Made by a program: the position numbers and the translations under genes
The notes under the pieces: generated by a model
What the model was told of the DNA's origin: nothing
What the model saw: the letters and a program-made list of their open reading frames with translations, nothing else
The model's database searches: none
Shown: positions 1 through 9,398 of the stretch, piece after piece
Numbering within the stretch: the first letter of the stretch is position 1
Layout of the letters: every line of letters starts with the position of its first letter
Assembly (NCBI GenBank): GCA_938045585.1
Contig: CALIAU010000006.1
Location: 62,001 to 126,000, forward strand
From: an uncultured Saprospiraceae bacterium
GTDB lineage: Bacteria > Bacteroidota > Bacteroidia > Chitinophagales > Saprospiraceae
Length of the DNA stretch: 64,000 bases
Direction: 5' to 3'

Positions 1-1
1 T

Positions 2-493
2 GGCCCTAAACCATTTCTGGAGCACACACAAGATGATTACGATTCATATCTAGACTTGAATAGAGGCTTTTTCTTTTTAACGCAGGCAACTGCAAATGCC
101 ATGAAAAACAGTGGAGGAGGATCTATCGTAAATGTGGGTTCTATGTGGGCTAAACAAGCAGTTAAAGCTACTCCTTCTTCTGCGTATTCAATGCAAAAAG
201 CTGGTTTGCACTCTCTTACTCAGCATCTTGCTATGGAATTAGCAGATCATAAAATTCGCGTAAATGCAGTATCACCGGCAGTTGTGAATACGCCTGTCTA
301 TCATGGAGTATTTGGAGGTAAGTCTGAAGCAGAAACAGCCTTACAAGGATTTCATGAATTTCATCCAATAGGAAGAATAGGTACACCTGAAGATATAGCA
401 AATAGTATTCTATTCTTACTCTCGGATAGGAGTTCTTGGGTTACTGGAGCTATCTGGGATACAGATGGTGGTGTAATCGCTGGAAGAAATTAA
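2..493 (+). CDS. SDR family oxidoreductase, 5' truncated by window edge
   Basis: Open frame continues upstream of the listed TTG to base 2 ([22 protein letters not shown]...); contains YSMQKAG (YxxxK) and a C-terminal DGG typical of short-chain dehydrogenases. Confidence 0.85.
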   Translation, partial: GPKPFLEHTQDDYDSYLDLNRGFFFLTQATANAMKNSGGGSIVNVGSMWAKQAVKATPSSAYSMQKAGLHSLTQHLAMELADHKIRVNAVSPAVVNTPVYHGVFGGKSEAETALQGFHEFHPIGRIGTPEDIANSILFLLSDRSSWVTGAIWDTDGGVIAGRN

Positions 494-510
494 AGGATAG
501 TTAGTTTGCC

Positions 511-550
511 TATGATGGAAGTTTTACTGCAGAGTAAATCTTCCATCATA
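511..550. terminator. Hairpin between convergent SDR and ychF genes
   Basis: TATGATGGAAG-TTTTACT...AGTAAAT-CTTCCATCATA, near-perfect ~17 bp inverted repeat. Confidence 0.75.
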
Positions 551-617
551 ATTTGTCCTTATCCTCTGTACACTTTGTATACGTTCCTTTTCTCTGTTTT
601 AGGAAAATATCACGCAT

Positions 618-1715
618 CTATACATTAAATCTAAAATGCATGATGTCTCCATCCGTCACTATATATTCTTTCCCTTCCACTGCCATTTTTCCTGCATCTT
701 TAACAGCACTTTCTGAACCTAGGCTAACATAATCATTGTATTTGATTACCTCAGCGCGGATAAAGCCTTTTTCAAAATCAGTATGAATTACTCCAGCCGC
801 TTGTGGTGCAGTAGAACCATTAATAACAGTCCATGCACGTACTTCTTTTTCGCCCGCTGTAAAATAGGTGATAAGATTAAGAAGGGCATAGGCAGCACGC
901 GTTACACGGAAGACTCCAGGTTCTTTGAGCCCCATCTCTTGTACAAATTCTAATTTTTCTTCTAGTGTTTCTAGTTCTGCAATATCTGCTTCTATAGCGG
1001 CACTAATCCGAATGGTCTCCGCGTTTTCATCTTTGACTAAGTCTTCAAACTTCTTGGTGAACGCATTACCATCCACCACTGAGTTTTCATCTACATTGCA
1101 TATGTACAGGATGGGTTTGTCTGTTAATAAAAAGAGTTGTTTGAAGAACGGAGCATCTTCCTTTGTACGTTCTATTGATCGTGCTGGCTTACCCTGTTCT
1201 AAGTGCGCCATAATTGCCTCGGTCAATTCTACATTCCGAAGGTCTTCTTTATTATTAGTCTTAGCTGCCTTTTTATATTTTTCTAATCGCTTTTCTAATC
1301 CATCCAGATCCTTCAGGATAAGTTCAGTATCGATGATTTCCTTATCTCGCACTGGGTCTACTGAACCATCTACATGTACTACGTTATCATCTTGGAAGCA
1401 ACGCACAACATGTAAGATGGCATCTACCTCACGAATATTGGAAAGGAATTGGTTTCCGAGTCCTTCTCCCTTACTAGCCCCCTTAATTAGACCAGCAATA
1501 TCTACTATTTCGACAGTGGTAGGTTGCACCTTCTGAGGATTCACAATCTCAGCTAATGTATCTAGACGTTCATCTGGAACCGTGATAATCCCTACGTTGG
1601 GATCCTTGGTTGCAAACGGATAATTCGCTGCGAGTGCCTTTGCAGAGGTAAGCGCATTAAAGAGGGTGGATTTTCCTACATTGGGTAAACCTACGATGCC
1701 ACATTGTAAAGCCAT
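618..1715 (-). CDS. ychF: Redox-regulated ATPase YchF (Obg-family GTPase fold)
   Basis: MALQCGIVGLPNVGKSTLFNALT, C-terminal TGS-like DGDIMHFRFNV. Confidence 0.97.
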   Translation of the reverse strand: MALQCGIVGLPNVGKSTLFNALTSAKALAANYPFATKDPNVGIITVPDERLDTLAEIVNPQKVQPTTVEIVDIAGLIKGASKGEGLGNQFLSNIREVDAILHVVRCFQDDNVVHVDGSVDPVRDKEIIDTELILKDLDGLEKRLEKYKKAAKTNNKEDLRNVELTEAIMAHLEQGKPARSIERTKEDAPFFKQLFLLTDKPILYICNVDENSVVDGNAFTKKFEDLVKDENAETIRISAAIEADIAELETLEEKLEFVQEMGLKEPGVFRVTRAAYALLNLITYFTAGEKEVRAWTVINGSTAPQAAGVIHTDFEKGFIRAEVIKYNDYVSLGSESAVKDAGKMAVEGKEYIVTDGDIMHFRFNV

Positions 1716-1860
1716 AAAATTCTAAGTTTGAGGCGGCAAAGATAGTCAAGTATGACAAATAATGATATTCTAATCTAATAAGCTGTAAATCAACGTGGAA
1801 TAATAAAATTATTTGCCAATTTCCCTTCATTTTCTCATCTCTTTGCTAATTTGAATCCAT

Positions 1861-2868
1861 ATGAAAAATAAAAAGTTAGTTCTTCAGAAAAGACCCGTAG
1901 GCATGCCGAGTGAAGATTGCTGGGACTTGCAAGAAGATGTACTACAGGAGCTTCAAGACGGCGAACTCCTAATTGAAAATCATTATGTCTCTCTAGACCC
2001 TGCGATGCGTGGATGGATGAATGAGGCGAAATCATACATTGAACCAATTGCTCTTGGAGATGTCATGCGCGCAGGAAGTATTGGTAAAGTGATACAATCA
2101 AATGGCCATCCGATGTTTAAAGAGGGTGATGTGCTTTCTGGAATGGGTGGTGTGCAGCAATATGTAAAAACAGATGGAAAAGGTTTTTATAAGGTGGATA
2201 CTTCTCTAGCTCCTATGACAAAATATATTGCTGTTTTGGGCATGCCTGGTATGACAGCTTATTTTGGAATTCTTGATGTAGGGGCTATTAAAGAAGGAGA
2301 TAGGGTCTTAGTATCTGGTGCAGCCGGAGCAGTTGGTAGCATCGTTGGACAAATTGCAAAAATTAAAGGCTGTGAGGTTGTTGGCATTGCAGGGAGCAAG
2401 GAGAAATGTGACTATGTAGTTAATACATTAGGGTTTACTTCATGTATTAATTACAAAGAGGAGAATATGTATGCAGCATTAAAACAGCATTGTCCTAAAG
2501 GTATAGATGTTTACTTCGATAATGTTGGAGGAGACATTCTGGATACATCCTTAGCATTTTTACGTAAGAAGGCGCGCGTTGTGCTATGTGGGGCCATCTC
2601 TCAGTACAATGCAGAAAAAGTACAGGGTCCAAATAATTACTTATCACTTCTTGTGAATCGTGCGCGTATGGAAGGAATGATAGTATTTGATTATGCAGAT
2701 AGGTATAAAGAAGCCGCGATGCAAATGGGCATGTGGATGATGGAAGGAAAACTAAAAACGGAAGAAGATGTGTATTCAGGTATTGAAAATTTTTATTCTA
2801 CCTTTCAAAGGCTATTTACTGGAGAAAAGCGAGGTAAACTTGTTCTTAAAATAAAGGAAGATGAATAG
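1861..2868 (+). CDS. NADP-dependent medium-chain oxidoreductase (prostaglandin reductase/CurA-like)
   Basis: AGAVGSIVGQIAKIKGCEVVGIAGS Rossmann motif; YVSLDPAMRGWM N-terminal signature. Confidence 0.93.
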   Translation: MKNKKLVLQKRPVGMPSEDCWDLQEDVLQELQDGELLIENHYVSLDPAMRGWMNEAKSYIEPIALGDVMRAGSIGKVIQSNGHPMFKEGDVLSGMGGVQQYVKTDGKGFYKVDTSLAPMTKYIAVLGMPGMTAYFGILDVGAIKEGDRVLVSGAAGAVGSIVGQIAKIKGCEVVGIAGSKEKCDYVVNTLGFTSCINYKEENMYAALKQHCPKGIDVYFDNVGGDILDTSLAFLRKKARVVLCGAISQYNAEKVQGPNNYLSLLVNRARMEGMIVFDYADRYKEAAMQMGMWMMEGKLKTEEDVYSGIENFYSTFQRLFTGEKRGKLVLKIKEDE

Positions 2869-3325
2869 AGTATTAAAGCTGCAAGAAAAATTTAATGGAA
2901 AACCTTTTGGTAAAGTTTTGTTTTCGAAAATATTAGCGGGCATGGCTCCTTATTTTAAAACAATAAAGCCACAGGTAGAGGAGTTACGCCCTAATTATAT
3001 GCGTGCTTCCATGCGTAAAAGAAAGGCAGTACATAATCATCTGAAAACAGTCCATGCGATTGCCTCTTGTAATCTTTGTGAATTTACGGCAGGTATACTT
3101 ATGGAAGCTTCTATTCCGAAGCACCGAAGATGGATTCCTACAGGGATGGAGGTTTCTTATTTAAAGAAAGCAAAAACAGATCTAACAGCAAGTTGTGACC
3201 TATCCCATGTAGATTGGGAAAATTGTGATCATGTTATCTGTGCAGTATCAGTGCTAGATACTGAGGGGGTAGAAGTAGTGCAGGCAAATATTCGAATGAA
3301 GGTTTCAGATAAGCCGAAAAAATAG
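2861..3325 (+). CDS. DUF4442 / hotdog-fold thioesterase-like protein
   Basis: 154 aa, 8 nt overlap with upstream oxidoreductase; HNHLKTVHAIASCNLCEFTAG hotdog-like motif. Confidence 0.75.
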   Translation: MNRVLKLQEKFNGKPFGKVLFSKILAGMAPYFKTIKPQVEELRPNYMRASMRKRKAVHNHLKTVHAIASCNLCEFTAGILMEASIPKHRRWIPTGMEVSYLKKAKTDLTASCDLSHVDWENCDHVICAVSVLDTEGVEVVQANIRMKVSDKPKK

Positions 3326-3331
3326 AATTAG

Positions 3332-3745
3332 TTATTCTTCCAAATCAAGGAAGTCCATAAGTTGCTCCCACTTATAATCTTCTATTTCGCGTCGTTCTCG
3401 TTTGGTAGGTCTTCCGCTTCCTTTCTCTCTGACTTCATTACGCGCCTTGCCTATAAACCAATTCTTGAACTTATTCAGTTCAGCCTCTGGAGTGATATTT
3501 TCGTAACAAGGAGCAGCTAGTGTTGCAGAAACGCGCGTCTTTAATATATCCTTTACAATAAACTCGAAATTATAACCACCCTTATGCACGCGAATATGAT
3601 CTTCTCTAGACACGAGTTGAGATGGTTTAACATTTTTATCCTTTATTTTGACATTGCCCCCGCGACATGCAGTAGCTGCCAAGGATCTCGACTTAAAAAT
3701 ACGTACAGTCCAAAGCCACTTATCCACTCTTATTTTATCTGCCAT
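3332..3745 (-). CDS. RNA-binding S4 domain protein (Hsp15-like)
   Basis: MADKIRVDKWLWTVRIFKSRSLAATACRGGNVKIK S4 domain. Confidence 0.9.
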   Translation of the reverse strand: MADKIRVDKWLWTVRIFKSRSLAATACRGGNVKIKDKNVKPSQLVSREDHIRVHKGGYNFEFIVKDILKTRVSATLAAPCYENITPEAELNKFKNWFIGKARNEVREKGSGRPTKRERREIEDYKWEQLMDFLDLEE

Positions 3746-3749
3746 ATTC

Positions 3750-4529
3750 TTAGATATCTCTATAGGATGGGTCAGAAAAATCAGGTTTAGTTTCTAATAC
3801 CGGTAGTTCTAAATCCATCTTATCTAGAGCAGCAAGTACTTCTTTTGCAATAAAATAGTTCCGATACCACCGCTGGTCTACAGGAGCTATTATCCACGGA
3901 ACTTCTGATCTATTGATTGCGTCCTCATAACAGAATCTATAATTGTCCCATAGCTTTCTCTCTTCCCAATCACCATCATTATGTTTCCAATTTCTAGATG
4001 GATCGTCGATACGTTCTTGCAATTTTTCTAACTGACGTTCTTTAGACAGGTGGAGGTAAAATTTTAATATGGTGGTATTGTTATCATATTGAACAAGACG
4101 CTCAAGTGCATTTATAGATTCTATACGTTTAAGTGCATGCTCTTCGTCTATCCAATTGTGTACCCGTTGGATAAGTACATCTTCGTAATGCGAACGAATA
4201 AATACTTTGACCTCTCCCTTTCTCGGCATCTCTTTATGAATTCGCCATAGGAAATCATGAGCAAACTCTTCTTCTGTAGGCTTTTTAAAACCTACAGTAT
4301 TTACATGCGATTGCGAGCAACCAGCAAATACACGTTTCGTAGCACCGTCTTTACCACTACTATCCATACCCTGAAAAACAATCAAAAGACTATGCTTTTT
4401 CTGTGCATGGAGAATGGCGACTTTTCTACCTATTTCCGTTGCAATCTTTTTACGTTTACTATCAATATGTTTCTTTTTTAATCCTTCTGGAGCTCTTGTG
4501 CTAATTTCATTCAGTTTTATCATGATCAT
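3750..4529 (-). CDS. Polyphosphate kinase 2 family protein
   Basis: GMDSSGKDGATKRVF Walker A, FIRSHYEDVL, WKHNDGDWEERKLWDNY motifs. Confidence 0.93.
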   Translation of the reverse strand: MIMIKLNEISTRAPEGLKKKHIDSKRKKIATEIGRKVAILHAQKKHSLLIVFQGMDSSGKDGATKRVFAGCSQSHVNTVGFKKPTEEEFAHDFLWRIHKEMPRKGEVKVFIRSHYEDVLIQRVHNWIDEEHALKRIESINALERLVQYDNNTTILKFYLHLSKERQLEKLQERIDDPSRNWKHNDGDWEERKLWDNYRFCYEDAINRSEVPWIIAPVDQRWYRNYFIAKEVLAALDKMDLELPVLETKPDFSDPSYRDI

Positions 4530-4608
4530 ATTTTGATGCTTAAATATAAGATTTGATTTTGATGTTTACTAAAAGTATTTTAGCTAGGAAAGAAGAACAA
4601 AAAGAGAA

Positions 4609-4634
4609 GGTGCACTGCTTTAAAGCAATGCACC
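4609..4634 (-). terminator. Hairpin downstream of the 4679-5203 gene
   Basis: Minus strand GGTGCATTGCTTTAAAGCAGTGCACC followed by TTCTCTTTTTGTTCTTC. Confidence 0.75.
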
Positions 4635-4678
4635 CACATCAAGTAACTAAAAGAGAGTATTAAAGCTGAGGAAAATTT

Positions 4679-5203
4679 TTAGAATTTTTTAGAGATACCA
4701 ATGTTGAACATTCTTCGACTTATCGAATTGCCACCAAACCCATTGTATTTATCATATATACTTATTCCTTGTTTAAGGGTGGTATTGATTTTAATATCCT
4801 TTGTGATATGATATGAAAGTTGAATTGGTATATCGAGATGGAATTGATGCTGGATGCGAAAAGGACGGATGTTAGGTGGTATATCAAATGCATAATTGCT
4901 GTGTTGATAACTTAGGTCCATACCTGTGTGAATCTGAAAGTTTTTATGTTTAAAAAGTATTCGTCTAAAACCAAAGGAGGCTAGGTAAGTGTTGATATTG
5001 GATCCTCTGCTGCCACCCGCTTCCAGTTGAAGTGAGAACCTATCATTGATATGACGGGTATAGTTTAGTAATACATTAGTTCCTAAAAAATCTGTTGCAT
5101 TGAGTTGTAATCCAATCTCATTCTTTTCTTGTAAATGAATCTGCTCTTGAGAGAAAACAGAAAGGGGAAGGCACAAAAGTACCATTAGAATTAATCTTTG
5201 CAT
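4679..5203 (-). CDS. Hypothetical outer-membrane beta-barrel-like protein
   Basis: Signal peptide (LILMVLLCLPLSVFSQ), alternating hydrophobic strands, C-terminal Phe. Confidence 0.65.
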   Translation of the reverse strand: MQRLILMVLLCLPLSVFSQEQIHLQEKNEIGLQLNATDFLGTNVLLNYTRHINDRFSLQLEAGGSRGSNINTYLASFGFRRILFKHKNFQIHTGMDLSYQHSNYAFDIPPNIRPFRIQHQFHLDIPIQLSYHITKDIKINTTLKQGISIYDKYNGFGGNSISRRMFNIGISKKF

Positions 5204-5402
5204 TCTTGTCGTTTTATTGGTTGTTGATAAAAAACAAAAAGGAAACGTGACTCTGGTAAGATGTGTGCAAGCAAGATACTTGTATTAACACAATCTTAGG
5301 AATGCTGTTAAATTTTCTAAATAAGACAATAAATACATTGCAGGTAATTAAAATGAATCTACCAACATAGAACAAGTAGATTTTTTGGACATAGAATTTT
5401 TG

Positions 5403-6326
5403 TTAGTGCATCATTTTTTTACGCTTCACTAGATAGGTTTCCAGTACGGCATGGAAGCCCTTATTGATGTCGGTCTCGATATAATCAATTTTGTATTGCA
5501 AACACTTTTGTCTAAGATCTTCTCTGAGTTGCACTACACGTTCTTTGTATAGTTCTTGAAGTTGATTTGATTGGAGTTTGATCTCTTCTCCAGATTCCAT
5601 GTCTACAAAAAGATAGGGGCGGTTTTCAAATTCAAAATTTACTTCAAGTGCTTCATCCACAACATGGAAAAGAACGACTTCATGTTTGTTGTACTTTAAA
5701 TGTTGCAATGCAGAAAAAATTGCTTCTTGTTGGTCCTTGTTTTCAAACATGTCACTAAAAATCACGACGAGCGATCTCTTGTGAATGCGTTCAGCGACTG
5801 CGTGTAAAGTTTCTGCAGCACCTGTCGTTTTCTTTAGATTATCATCTGCAAGTAGTTTTTCTAAATAGGTAAGGAGAAGACGATAATGTGTGGTGCTTGA
5901 CTTTGCTTTGCTGTGGATGTGAAGTGTGTCTTCAAATAAACTCAAGCCAAATGCATCTCTTTGTTTTTTTAACAAGTTCATTAATGACGCAGCAGCAAGT
6001 GCTGAAAATTGCAACTTGTTTAACTCATTTTCTTTTCTATCCTTAGGGAAGTACATAGACGAAGAGCTGTCTACCACAATTTGACAACGTAGATTGGTTT
6101 CCTCCTCATATTTTTTGGTAAAAAGTTTGTTGGTACGTGCAAATACCTTCCAATCGATATTTTTGGTGGATTCTCCTTGATTGTATAATCTATGTTCTGC
6201 GAATTCTACAGAAAAACCATGAAACGGACTTTTGTGTAGTCCTATGATAAATCCTTCTACTACCTGTTTTGCTAGTAATTCTAAGTTCTCAAGTTTTTTT
6301 AAATCGTGTTTCTGCAAAAAATTCAT
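5403..6326 (-). CDS. DUF58 domain-containing protein
   Basis: EHRLYNQGESTKNIDWKVFARTNKLFTKKYEEETNLRCQIVVDSSSSM, DUF58 followed by vWA-like motif. Confidence 0.92.
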   Translation of the reverse strand: MNFLQKHDLKKLENLELLAKQVVEGFIIGLHKSPFHGFSVEFAEHRLYNQGESTKNIDWKVFARTNKLFTKKYEEETNLRCQIVVDSSSSMYFPKDRKENELNKLQFSALAAASLMNLLKKQRDAFGLSLFEDTLHIHSKAKSSTTHYRLLLTYLEKLLADDNLKKTTGAAETLHAVAERIHKRSLVVIFSDMFENKDQQEAIFSALQHLKYNKHEVVLFHVVDEALEVNFEFENRPYLFVDMESGEEIKLQSNQLQELYKERVVQLREDLRQKCLQYKIDYIETDINKGFHAVLETYLVKRKKMMH

Positions 6327-6350
6327 ACGCTCACTTTAATCTAAAGGTAG

Positions 6351-6388
6351 AAAATAAAAAACCCTTAACCGAAAACGACCAAGGGCTT
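6351..6388 (-). terminator. Terminator downstream of trxA
   Basis: Minus strand GCCCTTGGTCGTTTTCGGTTAAGGG followed by TTTTTTATTTT. Confidence 0.65.
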
Positions 6389-6408
6389 CATTCAAATATA
6401 TTAATATT

Positions 6409-6726
6409 CTAAATGTGAGCTTCAATTTTTTCTGTAAGTGCTGCTTTGGTAGTAGCTCCAACATGTTTGTCCACTACTTCTCCATTCTTAATGAAAAGTA
6501 TGGTAGGAATGCTTCTCACACCATATTTCATAGAAACTTCTTGGTTGTGATCAACGTTCAGTTTTCCAATATTTGCTTTTCCATCGTATTCCTTAGCTAG
6601 GTCTTCAATGATAGGTGTAACTAGCCTACAAGGTCCACACCATTCTGCCCAAAAGTCAACAACTGATAATTTGTCACCTTCTAAAGCAACATCTTGGAAA
6701 TTGGTATCTGTAAATTCAAAAGCCAT
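6409..6726 (-). CDS. trxA: Thioredoxin
   Basis: VVDFWAEWCGPCRLVTPIIEDLAKEY, 105 aa. Confidence 0.97.
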   Translation of the reverse strand: MAFEFTDTNFQDVALEGDKLSVVDFWAEWCGPCRLVTPIIEDLAKEYDGKANIGKLNVDHNQEVSMKYGVRSIPTILFIKNGEVVDKHVGATTKAALTEKIEAHI

Positions 6727-6853
6727 CTGCGTGTATTTAATTTTTGATTAATTAATTATTAGTAATTATTAGCATAACATTGTCTTATTAAAATAAGTTG
6801 CATGTATACACATGAAAAGTAACGTGGAAGACCTTTCAAAAGTTTTAAATTAG

Positions 6854-7906
6854 GTGAAAATAATTGCTAAAATATCGTTCGGACTAGGCTTTTTGGTGGT
6901 AGGAGCTAGCTTCTTAGGCATTTTTTCCTTGTTTCCCTCCCTCACGGATAGCATATATACAAATGGAGTATTCGCCTTATTGCGAGTTATTTATGATCAT
7001 ACAATTGGATATTTGCCCTTTGCGTTTCTTTATATCTGCTTGCCAGTATTGATATATTTTCTTTTTAGTGGAGTTAATAAAGCCTACAGAAAGGAGTCTT
7101 GGCTAGGCCTGCTATCCTTCTTATTTAACTTTATTTCAGTCTTTTTGGTATGCTTTTACTTCCTGTGGGGGTATAATTATCAGGCAAGTACCGTAAAGGA
7201 ACGTATGGGTTTAAGCGTAAAAGACCTAGACGGAGAATACCTTAAAACTGAACTCAGTAAGCAATATCATCTTGTATTAGAAAAACGTCTAGAGATATCT
7301 AAAGACAGTCTTTTAGTAATCCCTCCAAAAAAGGCAAAACAAGAATCGGAGATAAGAGAGGAATTAGAGGCTGTCCTACAAACATTAGATTATTCTGTTA
7401 GAGGCAGGGTACGTGTTCGTGGCTTAATGCCGGGTATATTAATGCGCCTGCGTACTTCTGGAATTTATATTCCTTATGTCTTAGAAGGGCATTATGATAG
7501 TAGCATACATCCCTTACAATGGAATAACACTATTGCACACGAAATGGCACATGGGTATGGAGTAACGGATGAGGGAGAATGTAATTTATTAGCATATTTA
7601 GTTTGCTCAAACATGACTGATCCCTATGTGCAGTATTCAGCCGCGATGGCATATTATCGCTATCTAGCAAGAGCAGTAATACGCTATGATTCTAAATACT
7701 ATAGTGACTTTAGAGAGCAATTAGATCCTCGTGTTGTATCAGATTTGGATCAGATTAATATCTATCTCAATAAGTATGAAGAATTAATGCCGAATGCTAG
7801 GGATAAAATTTATGATAATTATTTAAAGGCAAATGGAGTACGGGAAGGTATTCTCTCTTATGATACCATGATTGGTTTAATTGCGGCATACCGTTTAAAA
7901 CAATAA
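6854..7906 (+). CDS. DUF3810 domain-containing membrane protein
   Basis: Several N-terminal TM segments, HEMAHGYGVTDEGECN metalloprotease-like motif characteristic of DUF3810; GTG start. Confidence 0.85.
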   Translation: MKIIAKISFGLGFLVVGASFLGIFSLFPSLTDSIYTNGVFALLRVIYDHTIGYLPFAFLYICLPVLIYFLFSGVNKAYRKESWLGLLSFLFNFISVFLVCFYFLWGYNYQASTVKERMGLSVKDLDGEYLKTELSKQYHLVLEKRLEISKDSLLVIPPKKAKQESEIREELEAVLQTLDYSVRGRVRVRGLMPGILMRLRTSGIYIPYVLEGHYDSSIHPLQWNNTIAHEMAHGYGVTDEGECNLLAYLVCSNMTDPYVQYSAAMAYYRYLARAVIRYDSKYYSDFREQLDPRVVSDLDQINIYLNKYEELMPNARDKIYDNYLKANGVREGILSYDTMIGLIAAYRLKQ

Positions 7907-8095
7907 CTATTCTTCCTCGTCAAACTCCAGTTCAATGGAACGCAGTTTGGCGTTGCAAAAGACAAGTAACTCTTTGGCTCTATTTACTTTCTCAGTTAAT
8001 TTATCGATGCTTACATTTTCTTCCTCTAAGTCATTAAGAATCGTATTCAGTTCCTTTACTGCTTTGTCGTAATTTTTAGGTATATTTTTACTCAT
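7907..8095 (-). CDS. xseB: Exodeoxyribonuclease VII small subunit
   Basis: 62 aa, KAVKELNTILNDLEEENVSIDKLTEKVNRAKELL; overlaps xseA by 8 nt. Confidence 0.9.
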   Translation of the reverse strand: MSKNIPKNYDKAVKELNTILNDLEEENVSIDKLTEKVNRAKELLVFCNAKLRSIELEFDEEE

Positions 8096-9317
8096 CGATT
8101 TTCGTATTTATGTTTCCGTCAAAGTAATGGATGGTGATCGCCTTATTTAAAGCGAGATCCGATTTCTTAGTTATAATGTTGCCTTCTTGCGTAGTATAAG
8201 AAAATCCACGTTTTAGAACCTTGTCAAAGGAGTAGCCATGCAAGACTTTTTCTGCCATGTTTAAGAAGGATTTTTGCTTAGAGAAGGTGTTATTTACAAG
8301 ATGTTTAATTTGGTTAGCTGCTAAACTTAATTTGTTTTGTTCCGCAATGACCTTCTTGCTGAGTACCGTATTCAGATATTGTTCTGCTGCGTCTAGGTCA
8401 TATCTCTGCTTACTGATGATAGTTTTACTTAGCTGTTCAATTTGTGAAAACGTGGTGAGTACTTGGGATTCAAAGTCAACTAAGTTTTCTATTAGGAAGT
8501 CGGCTACAGCTGTGGGTGTTTTTAAAGAGGTATGGGATACGATGTCAGTAATTGTGTTATCGATATCATGTCCAATCCCAGAGATGACTGGAAGGCTCAT
8601 TTGCGTTATCTGTTTTGCTATATCGTATGAATCAAAGGCAGCTAAATCCATCTTTGATCCACCACCTCTAATAATTACGACGCAGTCGTATTTATCACGA
8701 TGTTCTTCAATCAATTGCAAGGAACTGACGATTTCTGCAGATGCTTTTTGTCCCTGCACGGCAGAATCAAAAAGACTTAGCCCAAACATATACCCGTACT
8801 GATTATTTTCAAGTTGGGCAATAAAATCTTGGAGGCCGGCTGCTCTTTTGGAACTGACGATAGCAATATTTTGATTAACAGATTTTAAACTAAGTTCCTC
8901 GTTATTGTTGAGTACTCCTTCCTTTTGTAATTTTTCGTAGGTCTTTCTTTTGCTTAATTCGTGCTGTCCTATAGTGTACTCTGCATCAATATCTTCAATA
9001 ACAAGTTTGAATCCATATTGCTCATGAAATTCTACTTGGACTTTTAATTTGACCTCACTTCCTGCTTGCAATACAGAATGAAATAGATCTCCTAATTTCT
9101 TTTTGATGAATAGGGCCGATTTATACCAGATGGCGGCAGAGCTTTTTGCAATGACATTGCCAGTCGCTTCATCCTTTTCAATCAGTTCAAGGTAATAATT
9201 TCCTCTAGTCTCATTGAGTTGTGATATTTCACATTTTATCCATAGCGGTTCTTCAAAGTTCAACGCGATGACGCGTTTGACATACTCATTCAGTTCGTAT
9301 AGTGAAAATGCTTTCAA
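8088..9317 (-). CDS. xseA: Exodeoxyribonuclease VII large subunit (start revised from ATG 9365 to TTG 9317)
   Basis: SLYELNEYVKRVIALNFEEPLWIKCEISQL OB-fold, VIIRGGGSKMDLAAFDSYDIAKQI catalytic domain. The ATG at 9365 lies inside a terminator stem; a TTG at 9317 (LKAFSLYELNE) is a plausible alternative. Confidence 0.88.
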   Translation of the reverse strand: MKAFSLYELNEYVKRVIALNFEEPLWIKCEISQLNETRGNYYLELIEKDEATGNVIAKSSAAIWYKSALFIKKKLGDLFHSVLQAGSEVKLKVQVEFHEQYGFKLVIEDIDAEYTIGQHELSKRKTYEKLQKEGVLNNNEELSLKSVNQNIAIVSSKRAAGLQDFIAQLENNQYGYMFGLSLFDSAVQGQKASAEIVSSLQLIEEHRDKYDCVVIIRGGGSKMDLAAFDSYDIAKQITQMSLPVISGIGHDIDNTITDIVSHTSLKTPTAVADFLIENLVDFESQVLTTFSQIEQLSKTIISKQRYDLDAAEQYLNTVLSKKVIAEQNKLSLAANQIKHLVNNTFSKQKSFLNMAEKVLHGYSFDKVLKRGFSYTTQEGNIITKKSDLALNKAITIHYFDGNINTKIDE

Positions 9318-9343
9318 TCTATGATTCAGTTTGTGTAAAACTA

Positions 9344-9371
9344 AAAAAGGTGCATCGAAATGCACCTTTTT
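9344..9371 (-). terminator. Rho-independent terminator of the TonB-like gene
   Basis: Perfect 12 bp stem AAAAAGGTGCAT/ATGCACCTTTTT (9344-9355 / 9360-9371), 4 nt loop. Confidence 0.85.
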
Positions 9372-9398
9372 AGGATTGTATAATTTTTTTGTTTGACT

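Noticed and set aside
925-1536. 203-aa plus-strand ORF antisense to ychF
   Set aside because: Lies wholly inside a highly conserved gene on the opposite strand; composition looks like a shadow ORF.
8257-8802. 181-aa plus-strand ORF antisense to xseA
   Set aside because: Shadow ORF within a conserved coding region.
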